From NCBI GenBank assembly GCA_035265665.1, contig DATFOK010000092.1:1-5084 (forward strand): a stretch of DNA of 5,084 bases. The letters run 5' to 3'. The position numbers were made by a program, and so were the translations under genes. Shown piece after piece: positions 1 through 5,084 of the stretch. The notes below the pieces were generated by a model. That model was not told the origin of the DNA. It did no database searches and saw only the letters and a program-made list of their open reading frames with translations. Each line of letters opens with the position of its first letter. Within the stretch, counting starts at the first letter, position 1. This DNA is from DASUPK01 sp035265665 (GTDB lineage: Bacteria; Actinomycetota; Thermoleophilia; Solirubrobacterales; 70-9).

Positions 1-1965
1 GATCGCCATCTCCGCCAGCGCGCACGCGAGGCCGCCGTCGCTGACGTCGTGGGCAGCCGTGGCGATCCCGTCGCGCACGACCTGGCGGACGAAGCCGAGA
101 GCCTGGGCGATCCCGCCGATCTCGACCTGCGGCAGCCCGGCATCGAGCTCGCCGCGCTGCTTGGCCAGCTCAGAGCCCGCCAGGGAGGGCGCAAACGGTC
201 CCACGAGGACAAGCCGATCGCCCTCCCCGGGCGCGATCCCCGGCGCCGGCGCTGGGTCGGGCAGCTCGCCCACCATGCCGACGACCGGAGTCGGGTAGAT
301 CGGACCGTGCTCCGTCTCGTTGTAGAGCGAGACGTTGCCGCCGACGACGGGGACTCCGAGCTCGCGGCAGGCATCCGCGAGGCCGGAGACCGCGCGGTCG
401 AGCTGCCAGGCCACACCGGGCTTCTCGGGGTTGCCGAAGTTGAGGCAGTTGGTCAGCCCCAGGGGCTCGGCGCCGGCGCAAGCCAGGTTCTGCGCGCACT
501 CCAGCACCGCCTCGACGGTGCCGGCGTACGGGTCGCAGGCGACCCGCCGCCCGTTGCCGTCGATCGCCACGGCGATCGCGCGGTCGGACTCGGGAATCAT
601 CAGCACCGCTGCGTCGGCGTCCTCCGGCCGCCGCGCCGTCCGCGAGCCGACCACCGAGTCGTACTGCTCAAAGGCCCAGCGCTTCGACGCCACGTTGAAC
701 GAGGAGAGCAGGGCACAGAGGATCGCCGACGGATCGCTCGAATCCGCCGAGCGGCCGGCGCTGAGGGCGACGAGCTCGCCGAGAGTTTCCGCGTTGCCAT
801 ACATCCAAGTGCCGGGCTCCTCGGGCTCGAGGTCGTAGAGGGGGCACTCGTCGACCAGAGCGGAGACCGGCACGTCGCCGACCTCGACGCCATCGTCGAG
901 CACCCGCAGATGGCCGCTGTCGGTCACCTCGCCGATCGCGGCGGAGCCCGTCTGCCAGCGCTCGCAGGTGGCCACCACCTCGTCGAGCTTCGACGGCTCG
1001 ACCACCGCCAGCATCCGCTCCTGCGATTCCGAGATCATCACCTCGAAGGGCTCGAGGTCGGGCTCGCGCAGCGGCACATGCGCGACGTCGATGTCGATCC
1101 CGACCCCGCCTTTGGAGGCCATCTCCCCCGCCGAGGAGGTCAGCCCGGCGGCTCCGAGGTCCTGGAGCGAGACGAGCAGGCCCCGCTCGAGCAGCTCCAG
1201 AGAGCACTCGAGCAGCTTCGACTCCTCGAACGGGTCGCCGATCTGGACGCTGGGACGCTTCGAGTCGTCCCCGGCCTCCAGCTCCGCCGAGGCCAGGACC
1301 GAGGCGCCGCCGATGCCGTCGCGGCCGGTCGACGCGCCCATGATCACCAGCAGATTCCTCGGCCCCGCGGCGGCGGAGCGGATCATCTCCTCGGTGCGCG
1401 CCAGCCCCACGCACATCGCGTTGACCAGGCAGTTGTGCTCGTAGGGCGGCTCGAAGTAGACCTCGCCCCCGACCGTGGGCACGCCGATCGAGTTGCCGTA
1501 GTGCCCGATCCCCGCGACCGCCCCCTCGAACAGATACCGGGATCGATCCGATGTGAGCTCGCCGAAGCGAAGCGAGTCGAGGACCGCGATCGGCCGCGCG
1601 CCGATCGCGAAGACGTCTCGCAGGATGCCGCCGACGCCCGTCGCGGCTCCCTGGAACGGTTCGACCGCGCTCGGGTGGTTGTGCGACTCGACCTTGAAGG
1701 CGACGGCATGGCCGTTCCCGACGTCCACCGCCCCGGCGTTCTCGCCGGGGCCCATGACCACCCGTTCTCCTTCGGTCGGCAGGCGGCCGAGCAGCTTGCG
1801 CGAGTGCTTGTAGGCGCAGTGCTCCGACCAGAGCAGCGAGAACATCGCCAGCTCCACCTGATTGGGTGGCCGTCCCATCAGCTCGACGATGCGCTGGTAC
1901 TCGGACTCGGTGAGGCCCAGTTCGACGGCCTGCTCGACGCCGGGCAGTTCGGCGGTCGGCGTCAC
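1..1965 (-). CDS. purL: FGAM synthase large subunit PurL (3' end outside window)
   Basis: PurL is the ATP-dependent synthetase subunit of phosphoribosylformylglycinamidine synthase (step 4 of purine synthesis). It converts FGAR to FGAM using ammonia delivered by PurQ. The frame is open for 655 codons to the window edge. It matches the roughly 740-residue Bacillus-type PurL throughout, so about 85-95 C-terminal residues are missing. Visible blocks: LGLTESEY (16-23); WSEHCAYKHS (46-55), whose His49 aligns with catalytic His32 of Thermotoga PurL; ESHNHPSAVEPFQGAATGVGG (about 93-113); ARPIAVLDSLRFGEL (123-137); GVPTVGGEV (161-169); ASTGRDGIGGAS (211-222); QIGDPFEESKLLE (241-253); SESQERM (312-318); NCLNFGNPE (506-514); GGNVSLYNE (542-550); HDVSDGGLA (639-647). 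The GTG start at 1965-1963 overlaps the purQ TGA as GTGA and sits where homologues begin. No good Shine-Dalgarno precedes it, so translation probably depends on coupling to purQ. No frameshift or missing key residue is seen. Confidence 0.97.
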   Translation of the reverse strand, partial: MTPTAELPGVEQAVELGLTESEYQRIVELMGRPPNQVELAMFSLLWSEHCAYKHSRKLLGRLPTEGERVVMGPGENAGAVDVGNGHAVAFKVESHNHPSAVEPFQGAATGVGGILRDVFAIGARPIAVLDSLRFGELTSDRSRYLFEGAVAGIGHYGNSIGVPTVGGEVYFEPPYEHNCLVNAMCVGLARTEEMIRSAAAGPRNLLVIMGASTGRDGIGGASVLASAELEAGDDSKRPSVQIGDPFEESKLLECSLELLERGLLVSLQDLGAAGLTSSAGEMASKGGVGIDIDVAHVPLREPDLEPFEVMISESQERMLAVVEPSKLDEVVATCERWQTGSAAIGEVTDSGHLRVLDDGVEVGDVPVSALVDECPLYDLEPEEPGTWMYGNAETLGELVALSAGRSADSSDPSAILCALLSSFNVASKRWAFEQYDSVVGSRTARRPEDADAAVLMIPESDRAIAVAIDGNGRRVACDPYAGTVEAVLECAQNLACAGAEPLGLTNCLNFGNPEKPGVAWQLDRAVSGLADACRELGVPVVGGNVSLYNETEHGPIYPTPVVGMVGELPDPAPAPGIAPGEGDRLVLVGPFAPSLAGSELAKQRGELDAGLPQVEIGGIAQALGFVRQVVRDGIATAAHDVSDGGLACALAEMAI

Positions 1966-2627
1966 GCCGCGGCTGGCTGTCGCAACATCCCGCGGAGAAG
2001 AGAAAGACCGTCGTCTGAGCCCGTCACCGGATCCACGGCATGCTCCGGGTGCGGCATCAGCCCGAGAACATTTCCGGTCTCGTTGACCACGCCGGCGATG
2101 TCCCGGACGCTGCCGTTCGGGTTCTCGCCGGGTGCGTAGCGGAAGGCGACTCGTCTCGCTGCCTCCAGCCGGTCGAGCTCGTCGTCCGCCGCGAAGTAGC
2201 GGCCGCTCATGTGCTTGACAGGAACCGAGAGTCGCTCGCCGGGGCCGATCTCCTCGCCGAATGGGCCCTTGAAATCCTCGGCCACCAGGCCCACCTGCCT
2301 ACAGATGAAGCGCAGTCCCTCGTTCGGCAGCAGCGCGCCGGGCAGCAGGCCCGCCTCGCAGAGCACCTGAAAGCCGTTGCAGATCCCGAGCACCGGGCCT
2401 CCACCGGCGGCGAAGCGCGCAACCGCCTCCATCGCGGGCGAGAAGCGCGCGATCGCCCCGGCGCGAAGATAATCGCCGTAGGAGAAGCCACCGGGGATCA
2501 CCACACCGTCCAGGCCCGAGAGATCCGTCTCCTCGTGCCAGACCAGGCGGCCCACGTCCACCCTCTCGACCGCGGCGAGCGCATCGCGCTCGTCGCAGGA
2601 GCCGGGAAACTGGATGACCCCGATCAC
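1962..2627 (-). CDS. purQ: FGAM synthase glutaminase subunit PurQ
   Basis: PurQ is a cytosolic class I glutamine amidotransferase of 221 residues, the usual length for the split-type subunit. It hydrolyses glutamine and passes ammonia to PurL within the PurS-PurQ-PurL complex. The fold and triad are visible: an N-terminal strand plus FPGSCDERD (7-15), IPGGFSYGDYLRAGAIA (44-60), the nucleophile elbow GICNGFQVL with Cys83, and MPHPEHA with His193 and Glu195 completing the catalytic triad. The N-terminal PGS-CD lacks the Asn usually seen in PGSNCD, a one-residue difference. The GTG start overlaps the purS TGA as GTGA. A strong GGAGGT Shine-Dalgarno six or fewer bases upstream, inside the purS tail, supports this start. 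Its own TGA overlaps the purL GTG. Confidence 0.97.
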   Translation of the reverse strand: MIGVIQFPGSCDERDALAAVERVDVGRLVWHEETDLSGLDGVVIPGGFSYGDYLRAGAIARFSPAMEAVARFAAGGGPVLGICNGFQVLCEAGLLPGALLPNEGLRFICRQVGLVAEDFKGPFGEEIGPGERLSVPVKHMSGRYFAADDELDRLEAARRVAFRYAPGENPNGSVRDIAGVVNETGNVLGLMPHPEHAVDPVTGSDDGLSLLRGMLRQPAAA

Positions 2628-2878
2628 GCCGGACCTCCACCATTCTCCGATTGGCCTTCGTCGATCACGATCTCGTAGTCCTCGATCAGCGGGTTGGCGA
2701 GCAGCTTCTCACTGAGCGAGTCGAGCTTGGCGGGATCGTCGACCTCGAGCTCGACCAGCCTCCCCACCCGGACATCGTGGATCCCCTCGAAGCCGAGCGC
2801 GGGTAGCGCCCGCTCCACCGCCTTCCCCTGCGGATCGAGGATGCCCTCCTTTGGCCTGATCAGGACCTTGGCCTTCAC
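2624..2878 (-). CDS. purS: FGAM synthase small subunit PurS
   Basis: PurS is an 84-residue protein that bridges PurQ and PurL and supports ammonia transfer in the FGAM synthase complex. It has no catalytic residues of its own. Family hallmarks are the first strand KAKVLIRPKEGILDPQGKAVE (residues 2-22), ALGFEGIHDVRVGRLVELEV (about 28-47), and the final helix and strand LLANPLIEDYEIVID (59-73). The length is typical. The start is GTG at 2878-2876. An in-frame TAG at 2890-2888 rules out an upstream start. Only a weak AGG stands about eight bases before the GTG. The last residues, SENGGGPA, lie beyond the conserved domain, and their codons carry the purQ ribosome binding site. It is the only gene in the window not overlapping its upstream neighbour: 42 nt separate it from purC. 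Confidence 0.96.
   Translation of the reverse strand: MKAKVLIRPKEGILDPQGKAVERALPALGFEGIHDVRVGRLVELEVDDPAKLDSLSEKLLANPLIEDYEIVIDEGQSENGGGPA
2633..2638 (-). promoter_or_regulatory. Strong Shine-Dalgarno for purQ inside the purS tail
   Basis: The minus strand reads GGAGGT here, five or six bases before the purQ GTG. It is the best anti-16S match in the window. It lies in the codons for the Gly-Gly-Gly tail of PurS, so purQ can recruit its own ribosomes as well as receive those terminating on purS. It decides in favour of the GTG at 2627 as the purQ start. Confidence 0.75.
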
Positions 2879-2892
2879 GGATTCAGCCTAGC

Positions 2893-2907
2893 GGCGCCCG
2901 AGGCGCC
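2893..2907 (-). other. GC-rich hairpin in the purC-purS gap
   Basis: Within the only intergenic gap (2879-2920), two copies of the self-complementary hexamer GGCGCC are separated by three bases. They can form a six-base-pair, all-GC stem with a three-base loop. Its 3' edge is 14 bases before the purS GTG. No U-tract follows, so it does not look like an intrinsic terminator. It could act as an RNA-stability or processing element, or slow initiation at purS by crowding the weak ribosome site. It may also be chance in such GC-rich DNA. Confidence 0.4.
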
Positions 2908-2920
2908 ATCAGAGCCCTGA

Positions 2921-3775
2921 CTAGTCCAGTTTACGGCCTGTAATCCGCTCGTAGGCCTCGACGTATTTGGCCCGCGTGTTCTGAACCACCTCGTCGGGCA
3001 GCTCCGGCCCGGGCGGGGTGTGATCCCAGCCGACCGAGTCCGAGTAGTCGCGGACGTACTGCTTGTCGAAGGAGGCCTGGGAGCGCGCCGGCTCGTAGTC
3101 GTCGGAGGGCCAGAACCGCGACGAGTCCGGGGTGAGCACCTCGTCGCCGAGCACGATCTCCGCCCCCGGCGAGCGGCCGAACTCGAACTTTGTGTCCGCG
3201 ACGATGATGCCCCGCTCGGCCGCGTGGTCGGCGGCGCGCTGGTAGATCTCGATCGAGATCCGGCGCAGCTCCTCCATCAGACGCAGGTCGCCGATGATCT
3301 CGACCGCGCGGTCGAAGTCGATGTTCTCGTCGTGCTCCCCAAGCTCGGCCTTGGTCGCCGGGGTGAAGATCGGCTCACGCAGCTTCTCGGACTCCTTCAG
3401 CCCCGCCGGCAGCTCGATCCCGCAGACGGCGCCCGTCTCCTGGTACTCGCGCCAGCCGGAGCCCGATAGATAGCCCCGGACGACGCACTCAATCGGGTAC
3501 ATCTCGAGCCTCCGGACCCGCATGCCGCGTCCGGCGGCCTCGGGCGGGACCTCCTCGGAGATGAAGTGGTTGGGGACGATCTCGCCGGTCAGCTCGAACC
3601 AGAAGAGCGACATCTGGTTCAGCACCTTGCCCTTGTCCGGGATCTCGGTCGGGAGAATCACGTCGTAGACCGAAATCCGATCCGAGGCGACCATGACCAG
3701 GTCGTCGCCGTCCTCGTAGATCTCGCGGACCTTGCCCGACCCGTGCAGCTTCAGGTCTGCGAGCGAGGTCGTCAT
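2921..3775 (-). CDS. purC: SAICAR synthase PurC (long form)
   Basis: PurC is phosphoribosylaminoimidazole-succinocarboxamide synthase (EC 6.3.2.6). It condenses CAIR with L-aspartate using ATP to give SAICAR, the substrate of the PurB encoded upstream. Visible motifs: the glycine-rich ATP-binding start GSGKVREIYE (12-21), SDRISVYDVILPTEIPDKG (31-49), the PROSITE-type signature PIECVVRGYLSGSGWREY (94-111), FTPATKAE.GEHDENI (137-152), the second signature VADTKFEFG (192-200), and DEVLTPDSSRFW (211-222). At 284 residues it is longer than the roughly 240-residue E. coli and Bacillus enzymes and closer to the actinobacterial and yeast forms. The extra length falls mainly in the C-terminal part (about 223-284), which includes FDKQYVRDY. 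The ATG at 3775-3773 overlaps the preceding TGA as ATGA. A GAGGT nine bases upstream supports this start. The stop is TAG. Confidence 0.97.
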   Translation of the reverse strand: MTTSLADLKLHGSGKVREIYEDGDDLVMVASDRISVYDVILPTEIPDKGKVLNQMSLFWFELTGEIVPNHFISEEVPPEAAGRGMRVRRLEMYPIECVVRGYLSGSGWREYQETGAVCGIELPAGLKESEKLREPIFTPATKAELGEHDENIDFDRAVEIIGDLRLMEELRRISIEIYQRAADHAAERGIIVADTKFEFGRSPGAEIVLGDEVLTPDSSRFWPSDDYEPARSQASFDKQYVRDYSDSVGWDHTPPGPELPDEVVQNTRAKYVEAYERITGRKLD

Positions 3776-4077
3776 CCGCCGCCGACCTCGGGCTGAAATG
3801 CCGGATGGGCCCTGGCCCAGTCGACGATCTTGCCAGAGCCGACCACCGTCTCACCCTCGTTTAGGGCGAGCACCGGAAGGTTGATCTGCCCGGTCAGCTG
3901 CCGGACTTCCTCTCGTCGGTTCCGCCGATCGCCCCAGGTCCACGGGGCGAGGCGATAGCCGGGCAGATCGCGGATCTCGTACTGGTAGCCGGCCTCGTCG
4001 AGCGCCTTGGCGGCCCGGCCGCACGGATGCCCGAGAGAACCGAGCGCCTTCTTCTGCCCGCAGGTGTAGAGGATCAC
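3772..4077 (-). CDS. Glutaredoxin / GST N-terminal-like thioredoxin-fold protein
   Basis: This 101-residue protein resembles the stand-alone glutaredoxin or GST N-terminal-domain proteins of actinobacteria. It opens with a beta strand and cysteine, ILYTCGQKK (2-10), followed by GHPCGRAAKALDEAGYQYE (16-34), a typical Cys-then-helix entry into a thioredoxin fold. Next come LTGQINLPVLAL (61-72), where Pro68 would be the conserved cis-proline, and VVGSGKIVDWA (78-88), matching the GST-N/glutaredoxin glutathione-binding end of the fold. There is no CxxC: Cys6 and Cys19 are 13 positions apart, so a monothiol or non-redox role is likely. The helical C-terminal GST domain is absent, and no signal peptide or membrane segment is visible. 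Its GTG start overlaps the purB TGA and its TGA overlaps the purC ATG, so it is a true operon member. The fold assignment is fairly secure; the substrate and any link to purine synthesis are unknown. Confidence 0.82.
   Translation of the reverse strand: MILYTCGQKKALGSLGHPCGRAAKALDEAGYQYEIRDLPGYRLAPWTWGDRRNRREEVRQLTGQINLPVLALNEGETVVGSGKIVDWARAHPAFQPEVGGG
3785..3789 (-). promoter_or_regulatory. Probable Shine-Dalgarno for purC inside the upstream gene
   Basis: The minus strand reads GAGGT nine bases before the purC ATG, within the Glu-Val codons of the C-terminal EVGGG of the glutaredoxin-like protein. The spacing is slightly long but acceptable. It supports the ATG at 3775 as the purC start. 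Confidence 0.6.
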
Positions 4078-5084
4078 GGCGAAAGCCTATCCAGGCGCGC
4101 CATCACCTCGGGCACGTGCTCGAGATAGGCGTCGTAGTCGAAGACTTCATCGAGGGGCAGCTGCGGCGCCGCCGCCGCGATCAGCTCGCGGAAGCTCGTG
4201 CCCTCGTCCCAGGCGCGCTGGGCCGACTCCTGGACGACGCGGTAGGCGTCGTCGCGGCGCATCCCGGACTCGACCAGAGCCGTCAGCGCCCGCTGGCTGA
4301 AGAGCGCACCGTGGGTGAGCTCGATGTTCTCGCGCATACGATCGGTGTGGACCGTCATCCCGTCCACGATCCGCGTGGCGATGTGCTGCATGTAGTCGAG
4401 CGCGATCGTCGCGTCGGGAATCACCACTCGCTCCGCGCCGGAGTGCGAGATATCGCGCTCGTGCCAGAGGGCGATGTTCTCCAGTCCGACCTGGGAATAG
4501 CCGCGCAGCACGCGGGCCAGGCCGCAGAGGCGCTCGGCAAGGATCGGGTTGCGCTTGTGGGGCATCGCCGAGGAGCCCTTCTGGCCCGCTCCGAACGGCT
4601 CCTCCACCTCCCTCACCTCCGTGCGCTGAAGGTTGCGGATCTCGGTCGCGAAGCGCTCGAGCCCACCGCCGGCGATCGCGATCCTCGCCAGGACCACCGA
4701 GTGCCGGTCGCGCGGGACGACCTGCGTGGAGACGTCCTCGCGGGCCAGGCCGAGCGCTTCCATCACCTGGGCCTCCACAGCCGGCGGGACGGAGGCGTAG
4801 GTGCCCACCGCTCCGGAGAGCTTGCCGACGGCCGCCTGCTCGAAGGCGTTCTCGAGCCTTTGCACGTTCCGGTCGGCCTCGAACGCGAAGCTCGCCAGGC
4901 GCAGGCCGAACGTGGTCGGCTCGGCATGGACTCCGTGGGTTCGGCCGATGCAGAGGGTGTCGGCGAACTCCCGTGCCCGGGCGACCAGCGCATCGCGATA
5001 CGCCTCCGCCCCTCGCACGATGATCTCCCCTGCGTCCCGGAGCTGGAGCGCCAGCGCCGTGTCGAGGACGTCGGAGGAGGTCAG
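4074..5084 (-). CDS. purB: Adenylosuccinate lyase PurB (5' end outside window)
   Basis: PurB (EC 4.3.2.2) belongs to the fumarase/aspartase superfamily. It eliminates fumarate from SAICAR to give AICAR, and from adenylosuccinate to give AMP. The frame runs into the window edge, leaving 336 residues. Against the roughly 430-residue Bacillus-type enzyme, about 90 N-terminal residues are missing, including the first catalytic His region. The fragment begins LTSSDVLDTALA, a conserved block, so the GTG at 5018 is an internal codon and not the start. GRTHGVHAEPTTFG (fragment residues 47-60) holds the conserved catalytic His50, equivalent to His141 of the Bacillus enzyme. The superfamily signature GSSAMPHKRNP (170-180) holds the catalytic serine in its flexible loop. 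LWHERDISHSGAERVVIPDA (205-224) is another family block. The C-terminal tail YDAYLEHVPEVMARL is ordinary. The TGA overlaps the GTG of the next gene as GTGA. Confidence 0.97.
   Translation of the reverse strand: MTSSDVLDTALALQLRDAGEIIVRGAEAYRDALVARAREFADTLCIGRTHGVHAEPTTFGLRLASFAFEADRNVQRLENAFEQAAVGKLSGAVGTYASVPPAVEAQVMEALGLAREDVSTQVVPRDRHSVVLARIAIAGGGLERFATEIRNLQRTEVREVEEPFGAGQKGSSAMPHKRNPILAERLCGLARVLRGYSQVGLENIALWHERDISHSGAERVVIPDATIALDYMQHIATRIVDGMTVHTDRMRENIELTHGALFSQRALTALVESGMRRDDAYRVVQESAQRAWDEGTSFRELIAAAAPQLPLDEVFDYDAYLEHVPEVMARLDRLSP

Noticed and set aside
668..1414. A 248-codon minus-strand open frame inside purL.
   Set aside because: It is an out-of-frame reading of purL, rich in Arg, Gly and Ala with no domain. 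The true purL frame is open throughout and conserved.
1..1965. Possible frameshift or pseudogene in purL, because no complete open frame is bounded within the window.
   Set aside because: Translating the whole stretch gives 655 residues without a stop and with all family motifs in order. The frame is simply cut by the window edge.
49..2139. A 696-codon plus-strand open frame, the longest in the window.
   Set aside because: It is an antisense shadow of purL and the end of purQ, in codon-to-codon register with purL. Antisense stops need TTA, CTA or TCA in the sense gene, which high-GC codon use avoids. Its product is a low-complexity Arg/Asp/Leu/Gly-rich sequence with no recognisable domain, while the opposite strand encodes a near-perfect PurL.
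2040..2678. A 212-codon plus-strand open frame opposite purQ and the end of purS.
   Set aside because: It is an antisense shadow with biased composition. The minus strand encodes PurQ with an intact catalytic triad.
2893..2907. Intrinsic terminator between purC and purS.
   Set aside because: The stem is only six base pairs and no U-run follows on the minus strand. The downstream genes belong to the same pathway, so termination here is unlikely.
3020..3469. A 149-codon plus-strand open frame opposite purC.
   Set aside because: It is a Leu/Val/Arg/Asp-rich antisense shadow of purC with no recognisable domain or ribosome site.
4994..5018. GTG at 5018 as the purB start.
   Set aside because: The frame stays open upstream to the window edge and encodes the conserved LTSSDVLDTALA block, so this codon is internal.

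Overview
The window is one continuous stretch of a purine-biosynthesis operon, with every gene on the minus strand. In transcription order (high to low coordinates) it reads purB (5' end cut off) > small glutaredoxin/GST-N-like gene > purC > purS > purQ > purL (3' end cut off). No credible plus-strand gene, RNA gene, mobile element, CRISPR array or long non-coding stretch is visible. The only intergenic DNA is a 42-nt gap between purC and purS.

The source looks like a high-GC bacterium: G+C is roughly two thirds by eye, third codon positions are mostly G or C, and GTG starts are common. FGAM synthase is split into separate PurS, PurQ and PurL subunits, as in Gram-positive bacteria and unlike the single large PurL of E. 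coli. PurB is the Bacillus-like type. With the long form of PurC and the extra thioredoxin-fold gene, this suggests an actinobacterial lineage, possibly a deep one such as Thermoleophilia. That placement is inference and was not tested by a search.

The products cover de novo IMP synthesis and its continuation to AMP. PurS, PurQ and PurL form the glutamine-dependent FGAR amidotransferase. PurC makes SAICAR from CAIR and aspartate. PurB removes fumarate from SAICAR and from adenylosuccinate. Four of the five junctions are 4-nt stop/start overlaps (GTGA or ATGA), which points to one mRNA with translational coupling. The exception, purC-purS, carries a short GC-rich hairpin just before the purS GTG start.

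The most interesting element is the 101-residue thioredoxin-fold protein, locked between purB and purC by overlaps on both sides. It has no known role in purine synthesis and lacks a CxxC redox motif. The rest is conserved housekeeping metabolism, and I see no convincing evidence of a wholly new multi-gene system.
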